Shown here piece after piece: positions 17,207 to 25,519 of a DNA stretch of 64,000 nt. Source of the DNA: Arthrobacter sp. OY3WO11 (GTDB lineage Bacteria; Actinomycetota; Actinomycetes; Actinomycetales; Micrococcaceae). Each line of letters begins with the position of its first letter. The first letter of the stretch is position 1. A model generated the notes under the pieces. It was not told where the DNA came from. It searched no databases and saw only the letters and a program-made list of their open reading frames with translations. The stretch is from positions 1,065,835 through 1,129,834 of the forward strand of contig NZ_LWLP01000001.1 of the NCBI RefSeq assembly GCF_001641125.1, read 5' to 3'. Position numbers and translations under genes: made by a program.

Positions 17207-18109
17207 ATGTCTATCTATCTGAACAAGGACTCCAAGGTCATCGTCCAGGGCATCACCGGCGGCGAAGGCACCAAGCACACCGCCCTGATGCTGAAGGCCG
17301 GCACCAACATTGTTGGCGGCGTCAACGCCCGCAAGGCCGGCACCACGGTCCTGCACGGCGACAACGAAATCAACGTCTTCGGCACCGTCAAGGAAGCCAT
17401 GGCGGAAACCGGCGCCGACGTCTCCATCGTGTTCGTGCCGCCGGCATTTACCAAGAGCGCCGTTGTTGAAGCCATCGAAGCAGGAATCGGCCTGGTGGTT
17501 GTCATCACCGAAGGTGTGCCGGTCCAGGATTCCGCCGAGTTCTGGGCACTCGCCCAGTCCAAGGTTGACGCCGACGGCAACCAGGTCACCCGCATCATCG
17601 GCCCGAACTGCCCCGGCATCATCACTCCGGGCGAGGCACTGGTGGGCATCACGCCGAACAACATCACGGGCAAGGGACCCATCGGCCTGGTTTCCAAGTC
17701 CGGAACCCTGACCTACCAGATGATGTACGAGCTGCGCGACCTCGGCTTCTCCACCGCCATCGGCATCGGCGGCGACCCCGTCATCGGCACCACGCACATC
17801 GACGCCCTGGCCGCGTTCGAGGCCGACCCCGAGACCAAGGCGATCGTAATGATCGGCGAAATCGGCGGCGACGCCGAAGAGCGCGCTGCCGACTTCATCA
17901 AGGCCAACGTCACCAAGCCGGTTGTCGGCTACGTGGCTGGCTTCACCGCTCCCGAAGGCAAGACCATGGGCCACGCCGGCGCCATTGTCTCCGGTTCCGC
18001 CGGAACCGCCCAGGCCAAGAAGGAAGCACTTGAGGCCGCAGGCGTGAAGGTCGGCAAGACGCCGTCCGAGACTGCCAAGTTGCTGCGCGAAGTCTACTCA
18101 GCGCTGTAG
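17207..18109 (+). CDS. sucD: Succinate-CoA ligase, alpha subunit
   Basis: A 300-residue alpha subunit of succinyl-CoA synthetase. The CoA-binding Rossmann domain has [20 protein letters not shown] at about 12-31 (family: GxTGxxGxxH), then [12 protein letters not shown]. The ligase domain has [14 protein letters not shown], and the phosphohistidine loop is [20 protein letters not shown], with the active-site His in GHAGA at about 258. It is in an operon with sucC, preceded by AAGGGA. Two large hairpins end the unit. Confidence 0.95.
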   Translation: MSIYLNKDSKVIVQGITGGEGTKHTALMLKAGTNIVGGVNARKAGTTVLHGDNEINVFGTVKEAMAETGADVSIVFVPPAFTKSAVVEAIEAGIGLVVVITEGVPVQDSAEFWALAQSKVDADGNQVTRIIGPNCPGIITPGEALVGITPNNITGKGPIGLVSKSGTLTYQMMYELRDLGFSTAIGIGGDPVIGTTHIDALAAFEADPETKAIVMIGEIGGDAEERAADFIKANVTKPVVGYVAGFTAPEGKTMGHAGAIVSGSAGTAQAKKEALEAAGVKVGKTPSETAKLLREVYSAL

Positions 18110-18124
18110 TTCCCAGTACCAGCC

Positions 18125-18182
18125 AACGCGGGGTCGCTTCCCGCCCGTCACTCGTGGACGGGCTCGAAGCGGCCCCGCGTTG
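18125..18182 (+). terminator. Long terminator hairpin after sucD
   Basis: AACGCGGGG plus CGCTTC (18125-18140) pairs with GAAGCG plus CCCCGCGTT (18166-18182), and an inner stem GCCCGTC/GACGGGC (18143-18149/18157-18163) sits inside. T-rich bases follow (TTGCTGTT). It lies 15 bp after the sucD stop. Confidence 0.8.
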
Positions 18183-18188
18183 CTGTTA

Positions 18189-18246
18189 AGTACGACGACG
18201 GGTGGGTCACCTTCCACATGGAAGGTGACCCACCCGTCGTCGTACT
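18189..18246. terminator. Perfect 27-bp inverted repeat, likely bidirectional terminator
   Basis: The arms 18189-18215 and 18220-18246 are perfectly complementary over 27 bp, with the loop ACAT. It lies between convergent sucD and the SRPBCC gene, 9 bp from the latter's stop, and 6 bp from the previous hairpin. It most likely terminates the minus-strand transcript. Confidence 0.8.
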
Positions 18247-18254
18247 GTTGCGTC

Positions 18255-18737
18255 CTACACCTTTGCCCCGCTCAGCAGCTCATCGAGCCGCTCATAGCCT
18301 TCCGTCATGCCTCCCTCCATGCCGGACTGCGCCATGCCGTCGCGGGCCTCCTGCGTGGGGTAGACGGAATGTCCGCGGATTCGGCACCGGCCACTGCCCA
18401 GGTCCTCGAACGTCATGAATTCCAGGCTGACGACGTCCGGGTACCCGCCGAACTCAAAAGTCTGGATGGCGAACTCGTTCTCACGGACCGTGTGGAAGAT
18501 GCCCTTGAACTCATACGGCACGCCCTCCGGCCCGGTGTGCAGGTAGCTGTAACTGCCGCCGGTCCGGAAGTCGTAATGGTCGATGTCCATCTTGTAGCCA
18601 CGCGGACCCAGCCACTGGACGATGAGGTCCGGCTCCTTATGGGCCCGGAACACATCAGCGACAGGAAAATCGAACTCGCGCTCGTAGTCGATGAAGGGGA
18701 CTCCCTCAGGAACGCTGAGCTTCAGGGAATTGCTCAT
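18255..18737 (-). CDS. SRPBCC (AHSA1-like) domain protein
   Basis: A 160-residue START/Bet v1-like protein of the activator-of-Hsp90 subfamily: an N-terminal EREFDFPVADVFRAHKEPDL, then QWLGPRGYKMDIDHYDFRTG with the typical W and G-rich turn, and a C-terminal helix GMAQSGMEGGMTEGYERLDEL lining the hydrophobic pocket. These proteins bind small hydrophobic ligands; many are encoded with an ArsR repressor, as here, and their role is unknown. The start overlaps the end of the ArsR gene by about 30 bp, indicating tight coupling. AGGAG precedes the ATG. Confidence 0.88.
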   Translation of the reverse strand: MSNSLKLSVPEGVPFIDYEREFDFPVADVFRAHKEPDLIVQWLGPRGYKMDIDHYDFRTGGSYSYLHTGPEGVPYEFKGIFHTVRENEFAIQTFEFGGYPDVVSLEFMTFEDLGSGRCRIRGHSVYPTQEARDGMAQSGMEGGMTEGYERLDELLSGAKV

Positions 18738-19095
18738 GATGACTCCTTGTATCTGGGCCGCTGCCGGTTGCAGCGTTTGACCTCAGCACAGCATCGAGAC
18801 TGCGGAACTGCCCCTCGCGGACCAACCTGTACTGGTCGATCCATGCGGTGAGTGCCTCAAGCCGCGCGGGATTCAGGTGCACGGGCCGCCGCTGGGCTTC
18901 CCTGGTGCGGGTGACCAGGTTCGCCTGCTCGAGTACCTGGATGTGCTTCGAGACAGCCTGTTTGGAGATCTCGAAGGGTTCCGCCAATTCATTCACTGTG
19001 GCCGGTCCCCGGCTGAGCCGGGCAATGATGCTCCGCCGCACGGGATCGGCCAGGGCCATGAAGGCCGAGTCCAGAGCCGCTGCGTCGGGTTCCAT
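18706..19095 (-). CDS. ArsR-family winged-helix repressor
   Basis: About 129 residues. The winged helix runs from ALADPVRRSIIARLSRGPAT through ELAEPFEISKQAVSKHIQVL, the recognition helix being SKQAVSKHIQVLEQANLV, to the wing TREAQRRPVHLNP. No metal-binding CxC motif of the ArsR/SmtB sensors is present, in line with the non-metal subgroup that controls SRPBCC partner genes. I prefer ATG 19095 (MEPDAAALDS), which has GGAG eight bases upstream; ATG 19113 is also possible. It probably represses its own operon and perhaps the divergent tautomerase gene. CAACC/GGTTG at 19146-19159 is a candidate operator. Confidence 0.85.
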   Translation of the reverse strand: MEPDAAALDSAFMALADPVRRSIIARLSRGPATVNELAEPFEISKQAVSKHIQVLEQANLVTRTREAQRRPVHLNPARLEALTAWIDQYRLVREGQFRSLDAVLRSNAATGSGPDTRSHHEQFPEAQRS

Positions 19096-19145
19096 TCGTG
19101 CCACTCCACTCATCACCTGGGACTTCAATCAACTAATACGTTTAT

Positions 19146-19159
19146 CAACCTTTCGGTTG
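19146..19159. promoter_or_regulatory. Inverted repeat upstream of arsR-like gene
   Basis: CAACC TTTC GGTTG, in a locally AT-rich stretch 50 bp upstream of the ArsR gene, fits a short dyad operator for autoregulation. Confidence 0.35.
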
Positions 19160-19225
19160 TTTAAGCGTACGCCCGTTGAGCCCAACCCGGCAATACCTCT
19201 CTTGCAGACTCTTCGAATACTTTGT

Positions 19226-19240
19226 TAGTATGTCAGTACA
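19226..19240 (+). promoter_or_regulatory. -10 box with IolR-like operator, tautomerase promoter
   Basis: TTGCAG (19202-19207) and TAGTAT (19226-19231) with 18-bp spacing form a promoter. The decamer TGTCAGTACA (19231-19240), identical to the one before iolC, begins at the last base of the -10 box. Confidence 0.45.
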
Positions 19241-19258
19241 AACTATGGAGGAGATGCA

Positions 19259-19663
19259 GTGCCACTCGTTCGAATCGATGTAAACCAGGGCCGCAGCCCA
19301 GAGGACCTGCAGCGGCTGAGCCGCGGGATCCATGATGCAATCCTCGCCGAGTACGGCATCCCGGAGCGCGACTACTTCCATATCCTGACCGAGCATCCTG
19401 CAGGGCAAATTTTCGCCCAGGATGCGGGGCTTGGTTTTGAGCGGACCGGCGGGGTGGTGATGATCCAGATCTTCACCCAGGGCGGACGATCGCAGGAAGC
19501 CAAGCAGCGCCTCTTTGCCGCCGTGGCTGAGAAGCTCGCGGCGATTGGTATTGCCGGGGAGGACGTATTTATCGGCTATGTGGAGAACACCGCCGGCGAC
19601 TGGTCTTTCGGTTTCGGCCGGGCGCAGTACGTTACGGGCGAGTTGGCTGTGCCCCGGAAGTAG
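19259..19663 (+). CDS. Tautomerase family protein
   Basis: A 134-residue member of the 4-oxalocrotonate tautomerase/MIF superfamily. The sequence starts MPLVRIDVNQGRS; removal of Met would expose the catalytic N-terminal proline. Two beta-alpha-beta units are visible (residues 1-60 and about 64-125), so it is a fused-length tautomerase. GTG 19259 is preferred because it places Pro at position 2 and GGAGGAG lies just upstream. It would catalyse keto-enol tautomerisation of a 2-keto compound. An IolR-like operator decamer in its promoter, shared with iolC 500 bp downstream, suggests a part in inositol catabolism; this is inference. Confidence 0.85.
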   Translation: MPLVRIDVNQGRSPEDLQRLSRGIHDAILAEYGIPERDYFHILTEHPAGQIFAQDAGLGFERTGGVVMIQIFTQGGRSQEAKQRLFAAVAEKLAAIGIAGEDVFIGYVENTAGDWSFGFGRAQYVTGELAVPRK

Positions 19664-19730
19664 GCGGCCTTTGCCGGCCAAAATTGCCCTGCTGGGCGCC
19701 CAAAAATGCCTTTATGGCAAGTTGTAAACA

Positions 19731-19756
19731 TGTCAGTACAAACCTTTGACAGGACA
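19731..19756 (+). promoter_or_regulatory. Tandem IolR-like operator and -35 box of the iol operon
   Basis: TGTCAGTACA (19731-19740) and TGACAGGACA (19747-19756) are direct repeats with starts 16 bp apart. The second overlaps a consensus -35 box, TTGACA (19746-19751). Bound repressor would occlude RNA polymerase. Both match the Corynebacterium IolR motif KGWCHTRACA as I recall it at eight and nine of ten positions. Confidence 0.6.
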
Positions 19757-19867
19757 TTGATTCTAGGGCAAAGTAGTGGATGTGACCCCGCTCATGGAGG
19801 GGCCAGCCAGTCACCGGAGCTCTAGCTGTCGAGGTGCAGAGTTCAAACTAGAAAGGTCCGCGATACC

Positions 19868-20869
19868 GTGACCCACGAACTGCTCACGATCGGGCGCATC
19901 AGCGTTGATATTTACCCGAACGACATCGGGGTGGACCTGGAGGACGTGACGTCTTTCGGCAAGTACCTCGGCGGATCGCCGTCGAACGTTGCCGTAGCAG
20001 CCGCCCGGCATGGCCGCCGGACTGGCGTGATCACCCGCACCGGTGCCGACGCTTTCGGAACCTACCTCCACCGGGAACTGAAGAAATTCAACGTCGACGA
20101 CGCGTTCGTCACCCCTGTCAGGGAGTGGCCCACAGCGGTGACGTTCTGCGCCATCAAGCCGCCCGAGGATTTTCCGCTGTATTTTTACGGGCGCTTTCCC
20201 ACCGCCCCGGACCTGCAGATCAGGGCAGAAGAGCTCGACCTGGACGCGATCCGCAACGCAGGGATCTTCTGGTCAACCGTGACCGGCCTGTGCCAGGAGC
20301 CCAGCAGGGAAGCCCACATCAAAGCACACGAAGCACGGCCCAGAACTGGCCTCAAGGAAGGCCAGTTCACCATCCTGGACCTCGATTACCGGCCCATGTT
20401 CTGGGCATCTGAAGAGGAAGCGCGGGCAGAGGTGGCCAAAATCCTGCCGCACGTCACCGTCGCCATCGGCAACGACAAGGAATGCGCCGTGGCGGTAGGG
20501 GAGGGAACCCCCGATGAGCAGGCGGACCGCCTGCTGGCCGCCGGAGTCGAGATCGCCGTCGTTAAGCTCGGCCCCGAAGGCGTCATGGCGAAAACCCGCA
20601 CGGAACGCGTAGTCTCCGCCCCTGTGCCCGTGCAAACCGTCAATGGCCTGGGAGCCGGCGATTCCTTCGGTGGTGCCTTCTGCCACGGACTGCTGTCCGG
20701 CTGGCCGCTTGCCCAGGTCCTGGACTACGCCAACGCCGCCGGCGCGATCGTCGCCTCCCGCCTATCCTGCGCCGACGCCATGCCGACGCCGGATGAGGTC
20801 ACCTCGCTGCTCGCGGAACGCGGCCGCCTGGTGCCTGGCCAGTTTGCCACCGAAGGAGCAGCACTGTGA
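19868..20869 (+). CDS. iolC: 5-dehydro-2-deoxygluconokinase
   Basis: A 333-residue PfkB-family kinase that phosphorylates 5-dehydro-2-deoxygluconate (DKG) with ATP in the myo-inositol pathway. Visible are the N-terminal GRISVDIYPNDIGVDLEDV typical of IolC, the PfkB signature 1 (KYLGGSPSNVAVAAARHG, about 38-55), and signature 2 with the anion hole and catalytic Asp in NGLGAGDSFGGAFCHGLLSG (about 260-279). The start is a GTG behind GAAAGG. It is first in the operon, 112 bp after the tandem operator, and overlaps the next gene by GTGA. Confidence 0.92.
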   Translation: MTHELLTIGRISVDIYPNDIGVDLEDVTSFGKYLGGSPSNVAVAAARHGRRTGVITRTGADAFGTYLHRELKKFNVDDAFVTPVREWPTAVTFCAIKPPEDFPLYFYGRFPTAPDLQIRAEELDLDAIRNAGIFWSTVTGLCQEPSREAHIKAHEARPRTGLKEGQFTILDLDYRPMFWASEEEARAEVAKILPHVTVAIGNDKECAVAVGEGTPDEQADRLLAAGVEIAVVKLGPEGVMAKTRTERVVSAPVPVQTVNGLGAGDSFGGAFCHGLLSGWPLAQVLDYANAAGAIVASRLSCADAMPTPDEVTSLLAERGRLVPGQFATEGAAL

Positions 20870-21816
20870 CCCTCACGCCGCTGGCCTCGAACAATGCGCT
20901 GGACGACGACCCGCGCCGCTACGCCCACCTGAGCACCATCCGGCTCGAGGACCCGGACGCTATTGCCCGGGCAGCCAAGGCGCGCCGCCGGCACCCCGGC
21001 CTGAAGTACGGGCGGCAGAACTTTATCGTCGCCGCCGACCACCCTGCCCGCGGCGCCCTGGCCGTCGGCAGTGACCCGGTGGCCATGGCAGACCGCCGCC
21101 AGTTGCTCGACCGGCTGCAGATTGCCCTGGCAAACCCGGAGGTGGATGGCGTGCTTGCGTCGCCGGACATCATGGATGACCTGCTTCTCCTGGGTGCGCT
21201 GGAAGGCAAGCTGGTTTTCGGCTCGATGAACCGCGGCGGACTCGCCGGCCTGGTCAATGAAATCGACGACCGCTTCACCGGCCACACGGCAGCCGCCCTG
21301 GAAGCACTGGGTGCCGACGGCGGAAAGATGCTGACCCGCATCTGCCTCGGGGATCCGGATACGGTGGCAACCTTGGAGGCTACTGCCAAGGCCATCGACT
21401 CCCTTGCCGAGCGCAAGCTCATTGCCATGGTGGAGCCCTTCCTCTCGGTCCGGGACAACGGCCGCATCCGGAATGACCTCTCCACGGATGCCGTCATCAA
21501 GTCCGTCGCCATCGCCGAGGGCCTGGGATCCACCAGCGCCTACACCTGGATGAAGCTTCCCGTCGTGGCGGACATGGAACGGGTCATGGCGGCCACCACC
21601 ATGCCCACCGTCCTGCTGGGCGGGGATCCGGACAGCAGCCAGGACGAGGTTTTCGCAAGCTGGCAGGCGGCCCTCGCATTGCCCGGAGTGCAGGGCCTCA
21701 CTGTTGGCCGCACGCTCCTGTACCCGACCGACGGCGATGTTGCCGGCGCCGTGGCCACGGCGGCCTCACTGCTGAACAACACCACCCCAAACCGAACCGA
21801 AGAAGTATCGGAGTAG
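20866..21816 (+). CDS. Cgl0159-type (beta/alpha)8 aldolase-like protein of inositol catabolism
   Basis: A 316-residue barrel protein of the class I aldolase-like family named after Corynebacterium Cgl0159, which also sits next to iolC. Landmarks are GLKYGRQNFIVAADHPARG, SMNRGGLAGLVNEIDDRFTG, KMLTRICLGDP and TWMKLPVV, where the Lys of WMKLP could be the Schiff-base lysine. In position it takes the place of IolJ, so it probably cleaves phosphorylated DKG into dihydroxyacetone phosphate and malonic semialdehyde. That is established only by context; a deoxyribose-phosphate-aldolase-like label would also fit. Its GTG start overlaps the iolC stop. Confidence 0.8.
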   Translation: MTLTPLASNNALDDDPRRYAHLSTIRLEDPDAIARAAKARRRHPGLKYGRQNFIVAADHPARGALAVGSDPVAMADRRQLLDRLQIALANPEVDGVLASPDIMDDLLLLGALEGKLVFGSMNRGGLAGLVNEIDDRFTGHTAAALEALGADGGKMLTRICLGDPDTVATLEATAKAIDSLAERKLIAMVEPFLSVRDNGRIRNDLSTDAVIKSVAIAEGLGSTSAYTWMKLPVVADMERVMAATTMPTVLLGGDPDSSQDEVFASWQAALALPGVQGLTVGRTLLYPTDGDVAGAVATAASLLNNTTPNRTEEVSE

Positions 21817-21823
21817 CCTCCCC

Positions 21824-23785
21824 ATGAGAACATCATCAGGAACTGCCACCCGCAGAATGACGGTCGCCCAGGCCGTGGTGGAATACCTTTCCAAGCAGTA
21901 CACGGTGGACTCCATTGGAGGCGTCGAGTACCGTGAGCGGCTGATTCCGGGAACTTTCGGCATCTTCGGTCACGGGAACGTCGCCGGCGTGGGCCAGGCC
22001 CTGAAGCAGTACCAGCAGCTGGACCCAGCCATCATGCCGTATTACCAGGGCCGGAACGAGCAGGCCCAGGCGCACCAGGCCGTGGGCTACGCACGGCACA
22101 CCCGCCGCCGCCAGACCTTCGCCATCAGCACGTCCATCGGACCGGGGTCCTCGAACCTGCTGACCGGCGCGGCCCTGGCGACGACGAACAGGCTGCCGGT
22201 GCTGCTGCTGCCCAGCGACACCTTTGCCACCCGCGCCGCGGACCCGGTGCTGCAGCAGCTCGAACAGCCCTACGCCTACGACATCACCGTCAATGACGCG
22301 TTCCGGCCGCTGTCCAAGTTCTTTGACCGCGTCTCCCGCCCGGAGCAGCTGTTCTCCGCGTTCCACCACGGCCTCCGTGTCCTCACTGATCCTGCGGAGA
22401 CCGGCGCCGTGACCATCTCCCTGCCCCAGGACGTCCAGGCTGAGGCCTTCGACGTCCCGGCGGAATTCCTGGCAGAGCGGGAGTGGCGGATCCGCCGCCC
22501 GGACGCGGACGACGACGACATCGCCCGCGCGGCCGAGGCCATCCGTTCTGCGAAGCGGCCGCTGATCATCGCCGGCGGCGGCGTCCTCTACGCCTACGCC
22601 AACGAGGAACTCGCGAAGTTCGTGGAACTGACCGGCATCCCGGTGGGCAACACCCAGGCCGGCGTCGGCGTGCTGCCGTGGGACCACAAGTTCTCCCTTG
22701 GAGCCATTGGCTCCACGGGCACGACGGCGGCAAACGCCATCGCTGCCGACGCGGACCTGATCATTGGCATCGGCACGCGCTACGAGGACTTCACCACCGC
22801 CTCCCGGACCGCGTTCCAGAACCCGGACGTGCGCTTCATCAACATCAACGTCGCTGCGATCGACGCCTACAAGCACGGCGCCACGCTGCCGATCGTGGCG
22901 GATGCCCGCAAGGCCCTGGTCAAGCTGAACCAGGCACTCGGAGGCTACCGCGTCGGGGCGGACCTCGAGCAGAAGATCGCGGCGGAGAAGAAGCGCTGGG
23001 ACGCCACCGTGGACGAAGCCTTCGATACCCGCTCCACACCCCTGCCGGCACAGAACGAGATCATCGGTGCCACGTCCCGCGCCATGGACGCGGCCGACGT
23101 CGTTATTTGTGCGGCCGGTTCCCTCCCCGGCGACCTGCACAAGATGTGGCGGGTCCGTGATCCGTTCGGCTACCACGTGGAATACGCGTACTCCTGCATG
23201 GGCTACGAGATTCCGGGCGGCCTCGGGGTCAAGCGCGCGGCGCTGGCGGAAGCCGCCAACGGCGGAACCCAGCGCGACGTCGTCGTCATGGTGGGGGACG
23301 GCTCCTACCTGATGATGCACACGGAACTGGTCACCGCCGTCGCCGAACGGATCAAGCTGATCGTGGTCCTGATCCAGAACCACGGCTACGCCTCCATCGG
23401 ATCCCTTTCCGAAATGCTCGGCTCCCAGCGTTTCGGCACCCAGTACCGGGCCCTGGACGAGGAACAGCACAGCTTCGACCAAGGCGAGACCCTGCCCGTG
23501 GACCTGGCCCTGAACGCCGAGTCCCTGGGCGTGAAGGTCATCCGCATCGAACCGGGGGAGAAGGTCATCGCCGAGCTTGAGCAGGCCATCCGGGACGCCA
23601 AGGCGGCCCCGGAGCGCGGCGGGCCCATCCTGATCCATGTCGAATCCGACCCGCTGCTGGACGCTCCCAGCTCTGAATCGTGGTGGGACGTTCCCGTGTC
23701 TCAGGTTTCCGAGCTCGACTCCACGCAGCAGGCCTTCCAGACCTACACGGACCACAAGAGCCGCCAGCGCAAGCTGCTGGGCTGA
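21824..23785 (+). CDS. iolD: 3D-(3,5/4)-trihydroxycyclohexane-1,2-dione acylhydrolase
   Basis: A 653-residue thiamine-diphosphate enzyme that opens the ring of the diketo-inositol intermediate to 5-deoxyglucuronate. The N-terminus TRRMTVAQAVVEYLSKQY is typical of IolD; the catalytic Glu lies in YYQGRNEQAQAHQAVGYAR at about 66-84. The central domain has PLIIAGGGVLYAYA. The ThDP site is VMVGDGSYLMMHTELVTA at about 489-506, followed by IQNHGYASIGSLSEM. It follows the barrel gene by 7 bp. The length agrees with the family (about 640). Confidence 0.93.
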   Translation: MRTSSGTATRRMTVAQAVVEYLSKQYTVDSIGGVEYRERLIPGTFGIFGHGNVAGVGQALKQYQQLDPAIMPYYQGRNEQAQAHQAVGYARHTRRRQTFAISTSIGPGSSNLLTGAALATTNRLPVLLLPSDTFATRAADPVLQQLEQPYAYDITVNDAFRPLSKFFDRVSRPEQLFSAFHHGLRVLTDPAETGAVTISLPQDVQAEAFDVPAEFLAEREWRIRRPDADDDDIARAAEAIRSAKRPLIIAGGGVLYAYANEELAKFVELTGIPVGNTQAGVGVLPWDHKFSLGAIGSTGTTAANAIAADADLIIGIGTRYEDFTTASRTAFQNPDVRFININVAAIDAYKHGATLPIVADARKALVKLNQALGGYRVGADLEQKIAAEKKRWDATVDEAFDTRSTPLPAQNEIIGATSRAMDAADVVICAAGSLPGDLHKMWRVRDPFGYHVEYAYSCMGYEIPGGLGVKRAALAEAANGGTQRDVVVMVGDGSYLMMHTELVTAVAERIKLIVVLIQNHGYASIGSLSEMLGSQRFGTQYRALDEEQHSFDQGETLPVDLALNAESLGVKVIRIEPGEKVIAELEQAIRDAKAAPERGGPILIHVESDPLLDAPSSESWWDVPVSQVSELDSTQQAFQTYTDHKSRQRKLLG

Positions 23786-23832
23786 TTTCCCTCTTCGACA
23801 CCCGAACGCTTTCAACTCAAGGAAGAGCCGCC

Positions 23833-25467
23833 ATGACTGTTACAACCGAGACCTCCACCATCAACCACTTCATCAACGGCGCCGAAAGCGCCGGCGAGGG
23901 TGACCGCACCACGAACGTCTACAACCCGGCCACCGGCGCCGTGTCCGCACAGCTGCGGCTGGCCAACCGGGCAGACCTGGACGCCACCGTCGCCGCTGCC
24001 CGCAAGGCCGCCGACACCTGGGGCGACATCTCCCTGGCCAAGCGCACCGCCGTCCTGTTCAAATTCCGCGAGCTCGTCGCCTCCCACGTCGAGGAGCTGG
24101 CCCGGCTGGTCACCGCCGAACACGGCAAGGTCCTCTCCGACGCCAAGGGTGAAATCGGACGCGGCCTGGAAGTCATCGAATACGCCTGTGGCATCCCCAC
24201 GCTGCTCAAGGGCGACTACTCGGACCAGGTCTCCACCGGCATCGACGTGTTCTCCTTCCGTGAACCCCTCGGCGTCGTCGCCGGCATCACCCCGTTCAAT
24301 TTCCCCGTGATGGTGCCGCTGTGGATGGCACCGATGGCAATCGCCACCGGCAACGCCTTCATCCTCAAGCCCTCCGAACGCGACCCCTCTGCCTCCATGC
24401 TCCTCGCCAAGCTGTGGAAGCAGGCCGGCCTGCCCGACGGCGTCTTCCAGGTCCTGCACGGCGACAAGGAAACCGTCGACGGGCTCCTGACCCACCCGGA
24501 CGTTGACGGCATCTCCTTCGTCGGCTCCACGCCGATCGCCCAGTACGTCCACGAAACCGCCATCAAGCATGGCAAGCGCGTCCAGGCCCTGGGCGGAGCC
24601 AAGAACCACGCCATCATCCTGCCCGACGCTGACCTGGACAACGCCGCCGACCACCTCGCAGCAGCCGCCTTCGGCTCCGCAGGTGAACGCTGCATGGCCA
24701 TCTCGGTCGCCGTCGCCGTCGGGGACGCCGCGGACCTGCTGGTCAAGAAGGTTGAAGAGCGCGCCCTCGCCGTCAAGGTCAACAACGGCACCGCCCCCGA
24801 TGCCGAAATGGGCCCGGTCATCACCCCGGCCTCGAAGGACCGCATCGTCAAGATCGTCACCGAGGCAGAACAGGCCGGTGCCGCCATGGTGGTTGACGGC
24901 CGCGACCTGGTGGTCCCCGGCCACGAGGACGGCTTCTGGGTCGGCCCCACCGTGATCGACCACGTCAAGACCGAAATGACCGCCTACACCGAGGAAATCT
25001 TCGGACCCGTCCTGGTGGTTGTCCGCGTCGACAGCCTCGAAGACGGCATCAACCTCATCAACGCCAACCCCTACGGCAACGGCACCGCAATTTTCACCTC
25101 CTCCGGCGCCCACGCCCGTACCTTCCAGCGCTCCGTAACCGTCGGCATGATCGGGATCAACGTGCCGCTGCCCGTCCCGGTGGCGTACCACTCCTTCGGT
25201 GGATGGAAAGCCTCCCTGTTCGGTGACAAGCACATCTACGGCCCCGAAGGCGTCTCTTTCTACACCCGCGGCAAGGTCATCACCTCCCGCTGGCCCGAAC
25301 CCACCGCTGCTTCGGGCGCGTCCTACAACTTCCCCTCCCACGCTGACGACCATGCAGTGCGCCACGACGGAATCGCAGAAGGGCTCCCTGACGAGCTGGC
25401 GCACGGAGAAGACGCCGTTCCGGGCCGGGCCGACGATGCAACTGAAGGCCGCGGACGGCGCGACTGA
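23833..25467 (+). CDS. mmsA: CoA-acylating methylmalonate-semialdehyde dehydrogenase
   Basis: A 544-residue NAD-dependent aldehyde dehydrogenase converting malonic or methylmalonic semialdehyde to acetyl- or propionyl-CoA, the last step of inositol breakdown (also called IolA). It has the ALDH substrate/NAD loop GVVAGITPFNFPVMVPLWM, the catalytic Cys in FGSAGERCMAISVAVAVG (about 290) and EEIFGPVLVVV. The family normally ends near residue 500 at GASYNFP; here about 44 residues follow, rich in Asp, Glu, Arg and Gly (HADDHAVRHDGIAEGLPDE), of no known function. I chose ATG 23833, preceded by GGAAGAG; the frame is open upstream but antedates the iolD stop. Confidence 0.92.
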   Translation: MTVTTETSTINHFINGAESAGEGDRTTNVYNPATGAVSAQLRLANRADLDATVAAARKAADTWGDISLAKRTAVLFKFRELVASHVEELARLVTAEHGKVLSDAKGEIGRGLEVIEYACGIPTLLKGDYSDQVSTGIDVFSFREPLGVVAGITPFNFPVMVPLWMAPMAIATGNAFILKPSERDPSASMLLAKLWKQAGLPDGVFQVLHGDKETVDGLLTHPDVDGISFVGSTPIAQYVHETAIKHGKRVQALGGAKNHAIILPDADLDNAADHLAAAAFGSAGERCMAISVAVAVGDAADLLVKKVEERALAVKVNNGTAPDAEMGPVITPASKDRIVKIVTEAEQAGAAMVVDGRDLVVPGHEDGFWVGPTVIDHVKTEMTAYTEEIFGPVLVVVRVDSLEDGINLINANPYGNGTAIFTSSGAHARTFQRSVTVGMIGINVPLPVPVAYHSFGGWKASLFGDKHIYGPEGVSFYTRGKVITSRWPEPTAASGASYNFPSHADDHAVRHDGIAEGLPDELAHGEDAVPGRADDATEGRGRRD

Positions 25468-25519
25468 CCCCCTTCGCTATCCCAGCTGAGCACCTCGACA
25501 ATAGAAAGACAACGCTGTC

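Noticed and set aside
18180..18851. 223-codon plus-strand frame over the SRPBCC gene
   Set aside because: It begins inside a terminator palindrome and is antisense to a clear SRPBCC gene.
21836..23815. 659-codon open frame antisense to iolD
   Set aside because: Its composition is that of the third-position GC shadow of a high-GC gene; iolD has full family motifs on the other strand.
23812..25404. 530-codon frame antisense to mmsA
   Set aside because: Shadow of the dehydrogenase gene; no start region or motif.
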